Assembly (NCBI GenBank): GCA_947631965.1
Contig: CANRNL010000012.1
Location: 1-64,000 of the forward strand
Direction of reading: 5' to 3'
Source of the DNA: an uncultured Clostridia bacterium
GTDB taxonomy: Bacteria > Bacillota > Clostridia > Monoglobales > Monoglobaceae
Length of the DNA: 64,000 nt
Shown: positions 51,668-61,287 of the stretch, piece after piece
How positions within the stretch are numbered: position 1 is the first letter of the stretch
Layout: each line of letters opens with the position of its first letter
Made by a program: the position numbers and the translations under genes
Notes under the pieces: model-generated
Database searches by the model: none
The model's input: the letters and a program-made list of their open reading frames with translations, nothing else
What the model was told of the DNA's origin: nothing

Positions 51668-51821
51668 AAATATACCGTTTTGTATTTTATTATCTTAACT
51701 TACAAAAATTCATAATATTATTTTTTAAAAAAATAGTGCATTTTTTTAAAATATATGTTATACTGTTAAGGCTGTATTATGTTTGTTAAAAAAATATCAT
51801 ATAAGATTGGAGAATAACTTT

Positions 51822-52322
51822 ATGAGTAATTGCAGTTGCGTACCCTTCAAGGGAACTAAAGAGCAGCAGAAAAAGCTCGAAGCGGCAATCGAAAAGTATA
51901 AGGATCAGTCGGGCGCGCTGATGCCTGTTATGCAGGCGGCGCAGGACATCTACGGTTACCTGCCCATCGAGGTTCAAAAGATGATAGCATCCGGGCTTAA
52001 CGTGCCGCTTGAACAGGTTTACGGAATATCCACGTTTTACGCGCAGTTTTCGCTCTCGCCCAAAGGCAAGTATGCGATTTCGGTTTGTCTCGGAACCGCC
52101 TGCTATGTTAAGGGTTCGGGGAAAATTTTTGAGCGTCTTAAAACGGTTCTGGGAATTGACGACGGCGGATGCACCCCCGACGGAAAATTCTCTCTCGAAT
52201 CATGCAGATGTATCGGCGCGTGCGGACTTGCGCCCGTGCTGACCGTCAACGAGGAGGTTTACGGCAGACTTACCGTGGACGACGTTGACAAAATTATCGA
52301 AAAATATAAGGCACTTGACTAA
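51822..52322 (+). CDS. hydC: NAD-linked [FeFe] hydrogenase, [2Fe-2S] small subunit (HydC/NuoE-like)
   Basis: 166 residues with a thioredoxin-like [2Fe-2S] domain in the second half: VCLGTACYVKGSG (about 88-100) and LESCRCIGACGLAPVL (about 126-141) give the four cysteines. The first half is the helical NuoE_N domain. It is one subunit of a cytoplasmic trimeric hydrogenase. The ATG at 51822 follows GGAG; the frame is open 13 codons further. A TATACT at 51759-51764 may be the -10 box, with no good -35. Gap of 14 bases to hydB. Confidence 0.9.
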   Translation: MSNCSCVPFKGTKEQQKKLEAAIEKYKDQSGALMPVMQAAQDIYGYLPIEVQKMIASGLNVPLEQVYGISTFYAQFSLSPKGKYAISVCLGTACYVKGSGKIFERLKTVLGIDDGGCTPDGKFSLESCRCIGACGLAPVLTVNEEVYGRLTVDDVDKIIEKYKALD

Positions 52323-52336
52323 AGGAGGCGGTAATT

Positions 52337-54181
52337 GTGAAAAATGCGGCGGAGCTTATCAAAATAAAAGAAGAAACTCTGAAAAATATGAAAAGCTACA
52401 AATATAACATACGCGTGTGCGGCGGTACGGGCTGTACCTCGTCGGGAAGTATGAAAATCATCGACGAGCTTGAAGCCCAGCTCGAAAAAGCGGGCATCCG
52501 CGATGATGTTAACATTGTTCAGACCGGTTGCTTCGGTCTTTGCGCACTCGGTCCGATTATGATAGTTTACCCCGACGGATACTTCTATTCCCGTCTCGAA
52601 CCCGAACATATCAAGGAGATTGTGAAAGAGCATCTTGTGGGCGGAAAGCCGGTGCTTAAATATCTGTATTCCGAGACCGTAAACGACGGCGAAATATCGG
52701 CGTACACCGACACGGTATTCTACCGTCATCAGCACAGAAGCGCTCTTCGAAACTGCGGCGTAATATCGCCCGCAAGCATAGAACAGTACATAGCTATGGA
52801 CGGATATATGGCGCTCGCGAAGGTGCTTGACGAAATGACCCCGAACGAGGTAATCTCGACCCTTGAAAAGTCGGGACTTCGCGGACGAGGCGGCGGCGGA
52901 TTTCCGACCGCGCGCAAATGGGTGTTCACCAAAAACGCGAAAGGCGACAAGAAGTATGTCTGCTGTAACGCCGACGAGGGCGACCCCGGCGCTTTTATGG
53001 ACCGCTCTGTTCTTGAGGGCGACCCCCATTCGGTTATAGAGGCAATGCTTATCGCGGGTTACACCGTCGGCGCGGACGAGGGTTACATATATGTCCGTGC
53101 GGAGTACCCGATTGCGGTCGAGCATTTGACCACAGCCATAAAGCAGGCAAGAGAATACGGACTTCTCGGAAAGAACATTTTAAATTCGGGCTTTGATTTT
53201 GACCTTGATTTAAGGCTCGGCGCGGGCGCGTTCGTGTGCGGCGAGGAAACCGCTCTTATGCGCTCTATCGAAGGAAAGCGCGGAGAACCTATTCCGCGTC
53301 CTCCGTTCCCCGCGATAAAGGGTCTTATGGGCAAGCCCACTCTGGAGAACAACGTGGAGACATTCGCCAACATTCCGCAGATAATCCTAAACGGCGCGGA
53401 CTGGTTCGCGTCTATGGGTACCGAGGACTCAAAGGGTACAAAGGTATTCGCGCTTGGCGGAAAAATCAACCATACTGGTCTTATCGAAGTTCCTATGGGC
53501 ACGACGCTCCGCCAGGTAATCGAGGAGATAGGCGGCGGCATACCCAACGGCAAGAAGTTTAAGGCGGCGCAGACCGGCGGTCCTTCGGGCGGCTGTATTC
53601 CCGCAAGCCTTATAGATACAAAAATCGACTACAAGAGCCTGACCGATATAGGCTCGATGATGGGCTCCGGCGGACTTATCGTTATGGACGAAGACACCTG
53701 TATGGTCGATATGGCGAAATTCTTCCTTGAGTTTACAATCGCGGAGAGCTGCGGAAAATGCACTCCCTGCCGAATAGGAACCAAACGTCTTTACGAGATA
53801 CTCGAAAAAATCACTTCGGGCAGAGGCGAGATAGAGGATTTGGACAGACTGGAAGAGCTTGCGTCGCACATTAAGGAAATTTCCCTGTGCGGTCTGGGTC
53901 AGACGGCTCCCAACCCCGTACTCTCAACTCTCAGATATTTCCGAGACGAGTACGAGGCGCACATTCTGGAAAAACGCTGTCCCGCGGGAGTGTGCAAAGC
54001 GCTCTTGTCGTATGAAATCGACCCCGAAAAGTGCCGAGGCTGCACGCTGTGCGCAAGGAAGTGTCCTGTCGGCGCTATATCGGGCGAAGTCAAGAAGCCT
54101 CATACCATTGACAAGTCCAAGTGCATAAAGTGCGGAGCTTGTATGGAAGGCTGCAAATTCGGCGCAATTTCAAAGAAATAA
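52337..54181 (+). CDS. hydB: NAD-linked [FeFe] hydrogenase, NADH-binding subunit (HydB/NuoF-like)
   Basis: 614 residues. Domains in order: thioredoxin-like [2Fe-2S] (VCGGTGCTSSG, CFGLCALGP; residues 20-100), the FMN/NADH Rossmann domain (GRGGGGFPTARKWVF near 182, CNADEGDPGAFMDR near 212), SLBB, a [4Fe-4S] with SCGKCTPCRIGTKR near 470, and a C-terminal two-cluster ferredoxin (CRGCTLCARKCPVG, CIKCGACMEGCKFG; about 560-612). This layout is that of HydB in the electron-bifurcating or NAD-dependent HydABC enzymes. GTG start behind AGGAGG. Confidence 0.95.
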   Translation: MKNAAELIKIKEETLKNMKSYKYNIRVCGGTGCTSSGSMKIIDELEAQLEKAGIRDDVNIVQTGCFGLCALGPIMIVYPDGYFYSRLEPEHIKEIVKEHLVGGKPVLKYLYSETVNDGEISAYTDTVFYRHQHRSALRNCGVISPASIEQYIAMDGYMALAKVLDEMTPNEVISTLEKSGLRGRGGGGFPTARKWVFTKNAKGDKKYVCCNADEGDPGAFMDRSVLEGDPHSVIEAMLIAGYTVGADEGYIYVRAEYPIAVEHLTTAIKQAREYGLLGKNILNSGFDFDLDLRLGAGAFVCGEETALMRSIEGKRGEPIPRPPFPAIKGLMGKPTLENNVETFANIPQIILNGADWFASMGTEDSKGTKVFALGGKINHTGLIEVPMGTTLRQVIEEIGGGIPNGKKFKAAQTGGPSGGCIPASLIDTKIDYKSLTDIGSMMGSGGLIVMDEDTCMVDMAKFFLEFTIAESCGKCTPCRIGTKRLYEILEKITSGRGEIEDLDRLEELASHIKEISLCGLGQTAPNPVLSTLRYFRDEYEAHILEKRCPAGVCKALLSYEIDPEKCRGCTLCARKCPVGAISGEVKKPHTIDKSKCIKCGACMEGCKFGAISKK

Positions 54182-54196
54182 GGAGGAACATAGCAC

Positions 54197-55939
54197 ATGG
54201 CTAATGTAAATATAAAATTCAACGGCATACCCTATTCCGTTCCGGAGGGCATAACCATAATCGAAGCGGCGCGTCTCGTTGACGTTAATATTCCGACGCT
54301 TTGTTACCTCAAAGACATCAATGAAATCGGCGCGTGCCGAATTTGTGTCGTTGAGGTTGTGGGACAGCGCAATCTTGTGGCGTCCTGCGTATATCCGGTG
54401 TCGGAGGGTATGGAAATAATAACCAACTCTGAGCGCGTGTTCAATTCAAGAAAGCACAATCTTCAGCTTATTCTCTCCACGCACGACAACCGCTGTCTGG
54501 CGTGTGTGCAGAACGGACACTGCGAGCTTCAGAAGATATGCCGCGACTTCGGTGTGGACGACGTAAATATGTTCGACGGCGAAATAAACCATTATGAAAT
54601 AGACGATTCCGCAGAGCATATGTACCGTGACAACAACAAGTGCATCCTTTGCCGCCGCTGCGTGGCAGCGTGCGAAAAGGTGCAGGGCGTTTCGGTAATA
54701 GGTCCGAACGAGCGCGGATTCAACACTCATATCGGCTGCGCGTTCGACCAGCCCCTCGGCGATGTTGCCTGCGTGGGCTGCGGACAGTGTATCGTTGTAT
54801 GTCCCACCGGCGCAATTTCGGAAAAGGACCACACCAAGAGCGTTTGGAAGGCAATTCAGGACCCAACAAAGCACGTTATTGTGCAGACCGCTCCGGCAAT
54901 CCGTGCAACGCTCGGAGAAATGTTCGACTACCCGATAGGCACAAACGTGGAAGGCAAGATGGTTTCGGCTCTGAGAAGGCTGGGCTTTGACAAAATTTTT
55001 GATACCAACTTCGGCGCGGACGCGACTATTATGGAGGAGGCAAACGAGTTTATAGAGCGTTTGCAAAACGGCGGAACGCTGCCGATGATAACCTCCTGTT
55101 CGCCCGGCTGGGTAAAATTCTGCGAGCATAATTACCCCGAAATGATACCCAACCTCTCATCCTGCAAGTCGCCTATGCAGATGCTGGGCGCGATTATAAA
55201 AACGTGGTACGCAGAGCAAAACAACATAGACCCGAAGGATATTTTCGTGGTCGGAGTTATGCCCTGTACCGCTAAGAAGTTTGAGATAGGCCGTCCCGAC
55301 CAGTCTGCGTCGGGCTATCCGGATGTTGACGCGGTGCTGACCACGCGCGAGCTTGGTCATATGATAAGCCGTGCGGGAATCGACTTTAAAAACCTTCCCG
55401 ACGAGGACTTTGACAATCCTCTCGGCGAGTCGTCGGGCGCGGGAACCATATTCGGCGCGACCGGCGGCGTTATGGAGGCGGCTTTGAGAACCGCCGCCGA
55501 GAAGATAACCGGCAAGCAGGCGTCCGAGGTTGACTTTATGGAGGTTCGCGGAACCGAAGGTATAAAAGAGGCAACCTACAATATAGGCGGCGTTGAGCTG
55601 AACGTCTGCGTATGCTCGGGTCTTGCCAACGCACGCAAGGTACTTGACGCGGTTAAAAGCGGCGAGAAGAAATATCACTTCATTGAGGTAATGGCGTGTC
55701 CGGGAGGCTGTATAAACGGCGGAGGTCAGCCCGTTCAGCCCTCTGCGGTGAGAAACTTTGTGGATTTGAAATCGCTCCGTGCGATGGCTCTGTATTCGGA
55801 GGATATGAGGAAAACTATCCGTAAGTCTCACGAGAACCCCGCTATCCAGAAGCTCTATACCACATATCTCGGAAGTCCGGGAAGCAGCAAGGCACATCGA
55901 ATTTTGCACACAAGCTATGTGGAACGCGACAAATTCTGA
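54197..55939 (+). CDS. hydA: [FeFe] hydrogenase catalytic subunit
   Basis: 580 residues. An N-terminal NuoG-like [2Fe-2S] (CYLKDINEIGACRIC), a His-ligated [4Fe-4S] (NRCLACVQNGHCELQ, about 95-112) and two ferredoxin-type [4Fe-4S] clusters (CILCRRCVAACEK; CVGCGQCIVVCPTG; about 148-210) feed the H-cluster domain. That has L1 TSCSPGWVKF (near 300), L2 MPCTAKKFE (near 355) and L3 MACPGGCINGGGQP (near 500). It makes or uses H2; with hydB/hydC the partner is NAD(H), probably with ferredoxin by bifurcation. The maturases HydE/F/G are not in the window. AGGAGG precedes the ATG. Confidence 0.96.
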   Translation: MANVNIKFNGIPYSVPEGITIIEAARLVDVNIPTLCYLKDINEIGACRICVVEVVGQRNLVASCVYPVSEGMEIITNSERVFNSRKHNLQLILSTHDNRCLACVQNGHCELQKICRDFGVDDVNMFDGEINHYEIDDSAEHMYRDNNKCILCRRCVAACEKVQGVSVIGPNERGFNTHIGCAFDQPLGDVACVGCGQCIVVCPTGAISEKDHTKSVWKAIQDPTKHVIVQTAPAIRATLGEMFDYPIGTNVEGKMVSALRRLGFDKIFDTNFGADATIMEEANEFIERLQNGGTLPMITSCSPGWVKFCEHNYPEMIPNLSSCKSPMQMLGAIIKTWYAEQNNIDPKDIFVVGVMPCTAKKFEIGRPDQSASGYPDVDAVLTTRELGHMISRAGIDFKNLPDEDFDNPLGESSGAGTIFGATGGVMEAALRTAAEKITGKQASEVDFMEVRGTEGIKEATYNIGGVELNVCVCSGLANARKVLDAVKSGEKKYHFIEVMACPGGCINGGGQPVQPSAVRNFVDLKSLRAMALYSEDMRKTIRKSHENPAIQKLYTTYLGSPGSSKAHRILHTSYVERDKF

Positions 55940-55954
55940 TATTGCACAAGACAA

Positions 55955-55984
55955 AACGGACGCGCTGACGCGCGTCCGTTTTTA
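55955..55984 (+). terminator. Terminator of the hydCBA operon
   Basis: A ten-base-pair stem (AACGGACGCG with CGCGTCCGTT, six-base loop) is followed by TTTAT. Confidence 0.85.
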
Positions 55985-56020
55985 TAAAATTAAAGTTTTT
56001 TGCAAATTTTTATTTTTTTA

Positions 56021-56049
56021 TTTACATATGCCGATTTTAGTGGTAAAAT
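56021..56049 (+). promoter_or_regulatory. Promoter of ktrB-ktrA
   Basis: TTTACA (56021-56026) and TAAAAT (56044-56049), spacer 17, about 40 bases before the start. No riboswitch fits in the short leader. Confidence 0.6.
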
Positions 56050-56089
56050 ATATCGTATTTAATATGAGAATTTTGAGAGAAGATAGATT

Positions 56090-57439
56090 ATGGAGAAAAT
56101 TCATATTCATATAAGCAAACGCTTTTTTTCATTCCGCGTTATAATATGCAGCTTTGCTCTTGCGATTATGCTCGGCACCGTTTTGCTGATGCTCCCTGTC
56201 TCAAAGGCGGGTGCGGGCAGTGCGGGCTTTGCCGACGCTTTCTTTACGGCTACGTCGGCGGTCTGTGTTACGGGACTTGTGGTACACGATACCGCAACGT
56301 ATTGGTCGGCGTTCGGGCAGGCTGTTATACTCGGAATGATTCAGGTAGGCGGTATGGGTGTAATCACTGTGGCGATTGCCATTGTGACGTTTTCACGGCG
56401 TAAGATAGGTCTTGTTCAGCGCAGCACCATGCAAAACGCAATATCCGCTCCGCAGGTCGGCGGCATTATCCGTATGACCAGATTTATCCTGAAGTTCACG
56501 CTTTGCGTCGAATTTCTGGGCGCGGCTGTTATGGCTCCCGTTTTCTGCCGCAGGTCGGGAATTTTACACGGTCTTTGGCAGGCGCTTTTCCACTCGGTTT
56601 CGGCGTTCTGCAACGCCGGCTTCGACATTATGGGAGACGGGGCTCCGTTTTCGTCGCTGACCTCGTTCACGGCGCATCCGCTTATAAATATAACCATTAT
56701 GCTGCTTATAGTATCGGGCGGTATAGGATTTATGACCTGGCAGGATTTGCGCACAAACAAGCTGCATTTCAAAAAATACAGGCTTCAAAGCAAAATAGTT
56801 ATCGTGACCTCTCTCGTTTTGATAACTTTGCCTGCGCTGTTTCTGTATTTCTACGAGTTTTCGCACATACCGGGTCTGAGCGGCAACACACGCGTACTTG
56901 CATCGCTGTTTCAGTCTGTAACAACGAGAACGGCGGGCTTTAACACCGTGGATATTACTCATTTGAGCGGCGGCTCCAAAGCGGTAATGATAATTCTTAT
57001 GCTAATAGGCGGCTCGCCCGGCTCGACCGCGGGCGGTCTTAAAACCACCACGCTGGCGGTGCTGGCGGTCACCGCGATTTCGGTTTTCCGAGCCAGAACC
57101 GACGTGCAGTGCTTCGGGCGAAGAATAGACTTCGACGCGGTGAAAAACGCTCTTGCGATTTTGATGCTGTATATTTTCCTGTTTTTGTTCGGCGGGATTT
57201 TTATAAGCTGTTTCGAGGGTCTGCCCATTATGAACTGCTTTTTCGAGGCGGCGTCGGCGATAGGCACCGTGGGGCTTACCACCGGAATTACGCCGGGATT
57301 GAGCCTTGCGTCGAGAGGCGTTCTGGTCGCTCTTATGTTTTTGGGCAGAGTCGGCGGTCTTACGCTTGTTTTCGCCGCGGCAACAACGGTGAAAATCAAC
57401 AATTCAAAGCTCCCGCAGGAAAAGGTGTCCGTCGGATAA
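56090..57439 (+). CDS. ktrB: Potassium uptake channel/transporter KtrB (TrkH family)
   Basis: 449 residues with four MPM repeats. The selectivity-filter glycines are in SAVCVTGLVV (near 57), SAFCNAGFD (near 172), TRTAGFNTVD (near 282) and SAIGTVGLTTG (near 388). The intramembrane gate loop GGSPGSTAGGLKTTT follows the third. It mediates K+ uptake, often Na+-dependent, gated by the cytoplasmic KtrA ring. KtrA follows after 70 bases. Confidence 0.93.
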   Translation: MEKIHIHISKRFFSFRVIICSFALAIMLGTVLLMLPVSKAGAGSAGFADAFFTATSAVCVTGLVVHDTATYWSAFGQAVILGMIQVGGMGVITVAIAIVTFSRRKIGLVQRSTMQNAISAPQVGGIIRMTRFILKFTLCVEFLGAAVMAPVFCRRSGILHGLWQALFHSVSAFCNAGFDIMGDGAPFSSLTSFTAHPLINITIMLLIVSGGIGFMTWQDLRTNKLHFKKYRLQSKIVIVTSLVLITLPALFLYFYEFSHIPGLSGNTRVLASLFQSVTTRTAGFNTVDITHLSGGSKAVMIILMLIGGSPGSTAGGLKTTTLAVLAVTAISVFRARTDVQCFGRRIDFDAVKNALAILMLYIFLFLFGGIFISCFEGLPIMNCFFEAASAIGTVGLTTGITPGLSLASRGVLVALMFLGRVGGLTLVFAAATTVKINNSKLPQEKVSVG

Positions 57440-57509
57440 ATTTTAAAATCCGTATTATACATAGTGCATAATGATATACAGTGATATAAAGCGAAAGGAA
57501 GGGTATTAA

Positions 57510-58157
57510 ATGAAATCTATTTTGCTTATAGGTTTGGGGCGGTTCGGCAGAAATATATCTTACAGGCTGAGCGAACTCAAGCATCAGGTTATGGCTGTCG
57601 ACAAACGTGAGGACCGCGTAAATATGATTTTGCCTTATGTAACAAACGCCGTAATAGGCGACGGAACGGACGAGGACTTCCTCCGTTCTCTCGGAGTTGC
57701 AAACTTCGATTTATGTATCGTCGCAATCGGAAGCGATTTTCAAAGCTCGCTTGAGGCAACCTCTCTCCTCAAGGATTTGGGCGCGCCGAAGGTCGTTTCA
57801 AGAGCCTTCGACGAGGTACACCAAAAGTTCCTGCTCCGCAACGGCGCGGACGAGATAGTTTATCCCGAAAGGCAGAGCGCTTACTGGACTGCCGTCCGTT
57901 ACAGTACCGATAATATTTTAGACTACACTTCATTAAACGGAGAATACGCCATTTTTGAAATTTCGGTGCCCAAGGCGTGGCTCAACAAAACGGTAGGACA
58001 GCTTGATTTGAGAAAAATACACAGCATAAACATTCTCGGCACCAAAAAGGACGGTAAGCTGGACCCGAAAATCACGCCCGAAACCTACCTTTCGGATGAT
58101 GAAACTCTGCTCGTGCTGTCCAGCCATAAGGAGATACAGAGAATAAATAAGCTCTGA
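57510..58157 (+). CDS. ktrA: Potassium uptake regulator KtrA (RCK)
   Basis: 215 residues. The RCK_N Rossmann domain has LLIGLGRFGRNIS (nucleotide loop, residues 5-17), VDKRED near 30 and GDGTDEDFL near 50. The RCK_C domain (about 140-215) includes DLRKIHSINILG, the region that binds c-di-AMP in related proteins. It forms a ring that gates KtrB according to nucleotide. AAAGGAAGG precedes the ATG. Confidence 0.93.
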   Translation: MKSILLIGLGRFGRNISYRLSELKHQVMAVDKREDRVNMILPYVTNAVIGDGTDEDFLRSLGVANFDLCIVAIGSDFQSSLEATSLLKDLGAPKVVSRAFDEVHQKFLLRNGADEIVYPERQSAYWTAVRYSTDNILDYTSLNGEYAIFEISVPKAWLNKTVGQLDLRKIHSINILGTKKDGKLDPKITPETYLSDDETLLVLSSHKEIQRINKL

Positions 58158-58211
58158 TTTGTCTGATTTGACTTAAAAATTTTAAAATTTATTTTGAAAG
58201 GAAAATTTCAA

Positions 58212-59522
58212 ATGACATACAAAACACAGATGGAAGCGGCAAAAAAAGGTATAATCACCCCGCAAATGCAGACGGTTGCGGATAAAGAAAATATGTCTCC
58301 CGAAAGGCTGAGAGAGCTTGTTGCGAGCGGCATTGTCGCAATTCCCGCGAACGTAAGGCACACCTCTTTGAGTGCCGAGGGCATAGGCGACGGACTGCGC
58401 ACAAAAATCAATGTAAATCTCGGAATATCGGGCGACAGCGTGGACTACGACCGAGAGATGGAAAAGGTCAAAATGGCCGTAAATATGGGCGCTGAGGCTA
58501 TTATGGACCTCAGCAACTACGGCAAGACCAACACATTTCGTAAAAAGCTCATAGAATTTTCGCCCGCTATGATAGGAACCGTGCCTATGTACGACGCGAT
58601 AGGCTATCTCGAAAAGGACCTGCTTGAAATAAGCGCGGAGGACTTTTTGAAGGTTGTGCGCGCGCACGCCGAAGAAGGCGTTGACTTTATGACCATTCAC
58701 GCGGGAATTAACAAGCACGCGGTCGAGTGCTTAAAGCGGGACAAAAGAAGGATGAATATTGTATCGCGCGGCGGCTCGCTGCTGTTTGCGTGGATGGAAA
58801 TGACAGGAAATGAAAACCCGTTTTACGAGCATTACGACGAAGTTCTCGACATTCTGCGCGAGTATGACGTTACGATAAGCCTCGGCGACGCGCTCAGACC
58901 CGGCTGTATCGACGACAGCTCGGACGCGGGTCAGATAAGCGAGCTTATAGAGCTGGGCAACCTCACCAAACGCGCGTGGGAGCGCGACGTTCAGGTTATG
59001 GTGGAGGGTCCCGGACATATGGCTATAAATGAGATTGCGGCGAATATGAAGCTGCAAAAAAGACTGTGCCACGGCGCGCCGTTCTATGTGCTGGGTCCTA
59101 TTGTGACCGATATTTTCCCCGGCTACGACCATATCACCTCGGCGATAGGCGGAGCAATTGCCGCGACAAACGGCGCAAACTTCCTGTGCTATGTAACTCC
59201 CGCCGAGCATTTGCGTCTGCCGAACGTGGATGATGTGCGCGAGGGCATAGTCGCGTCCAAGATTGCGGCGCACGCGGCTGACATAGCCAACGGTATTCCG
59301 CACGCGCGCGACATTGACAACGCTATGAGCGACGCAAGGCACGAGCTTGACTGGGATAAGATGTTCGAGCTTGCGTTTGACCGCGAAAAAGCGGAGAGAT
59401 ATTATAACGAGATACCTCCCGCGGAGCGCCACACCTGCTCGATGTGCGGAAAAATGTGCGCTGTGCGAACCACGAATATGATACTTGAGGGTAAAAAGGT
59501 CACCTTCTGCTCAGAATTGTAA
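58212..59522 (+). CDS. thiC: Phosphomethylpyrimidine synthase ThiC (or the paralog BzaF)
   Basis: 436 residues, a radical-SAM enzyme converting aminoimidazole ribotide to the thiamine pyrimidine. Motifs: the N-terminal [22 protein letters not shown] near 46, [12 protein letters not shown] near 150, [12 protein letters not shown] near 265 and the C-terminal cluster [11 protein letters not shown] (about 415) that holds the [4Fe-4S]. It is the short form without the N-terminal extension of Proteobacteria. The same fold includes BzaF, which makes hydroxybenzimidazole in anaerobes; I cannot exclude it. No TPP riboswitch fits in the 54-base gap after ktrA. ATG at 58212; a TTG at 58194 is the alternative. 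Confidence 0.85.
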   Translation: MTYKTQMEAAKKGIITPQMQTVADKENMSPERLRELVASGIVAIPANVRHTSLSAEGIGDGLRTKINVNLGISGDSVDYDREMEKVKMAVNMGAEAIMDLSNYGKTNTFRKKLIEFSPAMIGTVPMYDAIGYLEKDLLEISAEDFLKVVRAHAEEGVDFMTIHAGINKHAVECLKRDKRRMNIVSRGGSLLFAWMEMTGNENPFYEHYDEVLDILREYDVTISLGDALRPGCIDDSSDAGQISELIELGNLTKRAWERDVQVMVEGPGHMAINEIAANMKLQKRLCHGAPFYVLGPIVTDIFPGYDHITSAIGGAIAATNGANFLCYVTPAEHLRLPNVDDVREGIVASKIAAHAADIANGIPHARDIDNAMSDARHELDWDKMFELAFDREKAERYYNEIPPAERHTCSMCGKMCAVRTTNMILEGKKVTFCSEL

Positions 59523-59542
59523 ACAGTAAGCCCAAGCAATAA

Positions 59543-59572
59543 ACCCCGCCTATGGCGGGGTTATTTTCTGTG
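59543..59572 (+). terminator. Terminator after thiC
   Basis: A nine-base-pair stem (AACCCCGCC with GGCGGGGTT, three-base loop) is followed by ATTTTCT. Confidence 0.85.
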
Positions 59573-59601
59573 GCAATACGGTTGCCGCCTCACTCAAAAT
59601 T

Positions 59602-61224
59602 TTATTCGGCATATTCATATTTGGTCGTCAGATAAAAAATTTCGGGATTTTCAAGAGCGGTGTGCGAAACCTCAAAATCTATACCCCGCTCCGAGAACAG
59701 CTTGACGTGCGAGGTAAAATCATTGACGCGCAATATTACTTTTTTGTCCTGCGCCGCTACGTCGTCCAGCCTTCGGTTTATAAACGCGGTCACATTTGCG
59801 CTGCCGACCGCAACAGAGTACGACACAACGGCGGCGTTCACCAGAAACGCCGCGCAAAGCGCATATGCCAAACATTTTTCAAAAATTCCGCCGTCGTCCG
59901 CGCCAAACAGCGCAGTCAGCAAAAACAACGGAATATAGTAGATAAAACTCGCGTAGCGCGCCCACCATGACTCGGAAAACAAGAGTGCCAAAATCGTAAA
60001 CAGCACTATCGGAATCAATACCACGCCGTCGGTTTTGCGTCTGAAAATCAAGACGAGAAAGGCGAGAAACGCCAAAAGCAGTATTCCGCCAAACCACACA
60101 CCGAAGCCCGACACCCGCACATCGGCGTTACTCATATACAAAAGCTCGTCCTTATGGATTGAAAACGGGATTTTAAGCCTCGCCCGCTCATTTATGTCGT
60201 TACACACCCTCGACGCCAGAGACACCGCAAGATTTACGGGAGCGGGTCTGCCTTCAAAGCCGGACGGCGGGTTATCATTCATTATATCGGTCTTGTTCTC
60301 TCCGAGAATGGGAAAAATTATATTCTGCCCGTTTATCAGATGCGTGACATAAGGCTGTGCGCCGAGTACCGCCACTCCGAAAACACACGCGCCGACCACT
60401 GCCGCCACCGGTCTTAAAATGCGTCTGTCCCGCCATTTGAAAAGACAGCATATTCCGAATGCCAAAAGCGTCAAGCCGACAAACAAAGGAGCGGTGAACT
60501 TGACCGTACACGACAGCGCCATAACGAGAAAAAGTGTCAGATAATCCGCGCCTGCCGCGCTCTCTTTGTAAATTTTTATGCCGACGAGAGCCGCCAGAAT
60601 TATAAGCGAGCCGACCGTCAAATCGTTATAAAATGTGAAAAGCTGACATATAAACACGGGGTTTAAAGCGAACAGAAGGCTGAGTATCACCCTCTTCGCG
60701 CCGCGAATATTAAAAAGGCGCAGAACGTCAAACGCCGCCGCAAATACCGAAATAAGTGGAAGAATATTTACCGCCTTGGCGGTTTCGATACGGTTCGTGA
60801 CTGAATATATCGCCGCCGAAAACGTCCACAGCCCCTTGGGATAATTGTCGAGCCAAAGAGAAAGGTCGAGATAATTTGCAAAAATATCAGCGGAGGCGGA
60901 GCTTTCAAAAATCGGGTTCCAGCCCTCTTTAAGCGTTATTACCGCCTGTTTATGGTAATACATTCCGTCGTATGAGCCGTCAAACACCAAGCCGCACAAA
61001 AAGCTCCAGAGCGCGAGCGCAGCGAAGCATATAAGTACAGCCCGAAACAGCCGTCTGTCAACAAAAAAAGATACGGCAAGGAGCAAAATCACCGGTACCG
61101 CAACGGTAATCGGCGAAATTGCCTTGCCGCATATAAATCCGAGCATTGAAAACAGAATTACCGACGTTAATATCAGCAAAGGCGCAAGCGTAAATTTTTG
61201 AGAATACGTCGAATCTGATTTCAT
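59602..61224 (-). CDS. Polytopic membrane protein, GT-C glycosyltransferase-like
   Basis: 540 residues with about 11-12 membrane segments. After the second helix the first loop holds FDGSYDGMYYHKQAVITLKEGWNP (its DGMYYH core near residue 87), and LWLDNYPKGLW follows near 120. An acidic motif in the first extracytoplasmic loop of a multi-helix protein is the layout of GT-C glycosyltransferases (GT39/ArnT-like), which use lipid-linked sugars. A long outer loop (about 320-370) and a small C-terminal tail domain are also present. The substrate is unknown; the GT-C call rests on topology and weak motifs. No strong ribosome site. Confidence 0.55.
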   Translation of the reverse strand: MKSDSTYSQKFTLAPLLILTSVILFSMLGFICGKAISPITVAVPVILLLAVSFFVDRRLFRAVLICFAALALWSFLCGLVFDGSYDGMYYHKQAVITLKEGWNPIFESSASADIFANYLDLSLWLDNYPKGLWTFSAAIYSVTNRIETAKAVNILPLISVFAAAFDVLRLFNIRGAKRVILSLLFALNPVFICQLFTFYNDLTVGSLIILAALVGIKIYKESAAGADYLTLFLVMALSCTVKFTAPLFVGLTLLAFGICCLFKWRDRRILRPVAAVVGACVFGVAVLGAQPYVTHLINGQNIIFPILGENKTDIMNDNPPSGFEGRPAPVNLAVSLASRVCNDINERARLKIPFSIHKDELLYMSNADVRVSGFGVWFGGILLLAFLAFLVLIFRRKTDGVVLIPIVLFTILALLFSESWWARYASFIYYIPLFLLTALFGADDGGIFEKCLAYALCAAFLVNAAVVSYSVAVGSANVTAFINRRLDDVAAQDKKVILRVNDFTSHVKLFSERGIDFEVSHTALENPEIFYLTTKYEYAE

Positions 61225-61287
61225 AAAAATTCCCTCAATTATGGCGCGTATTTATGCGCTGATTGCATACGTCGGGCGTCTCCTGTT

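Noticed and set aside
55985-56090. c-di-AMP riboswitch before ktrB
   Set aside because: The promoter is too close to the gene and the needed aptamer motifs are absent.
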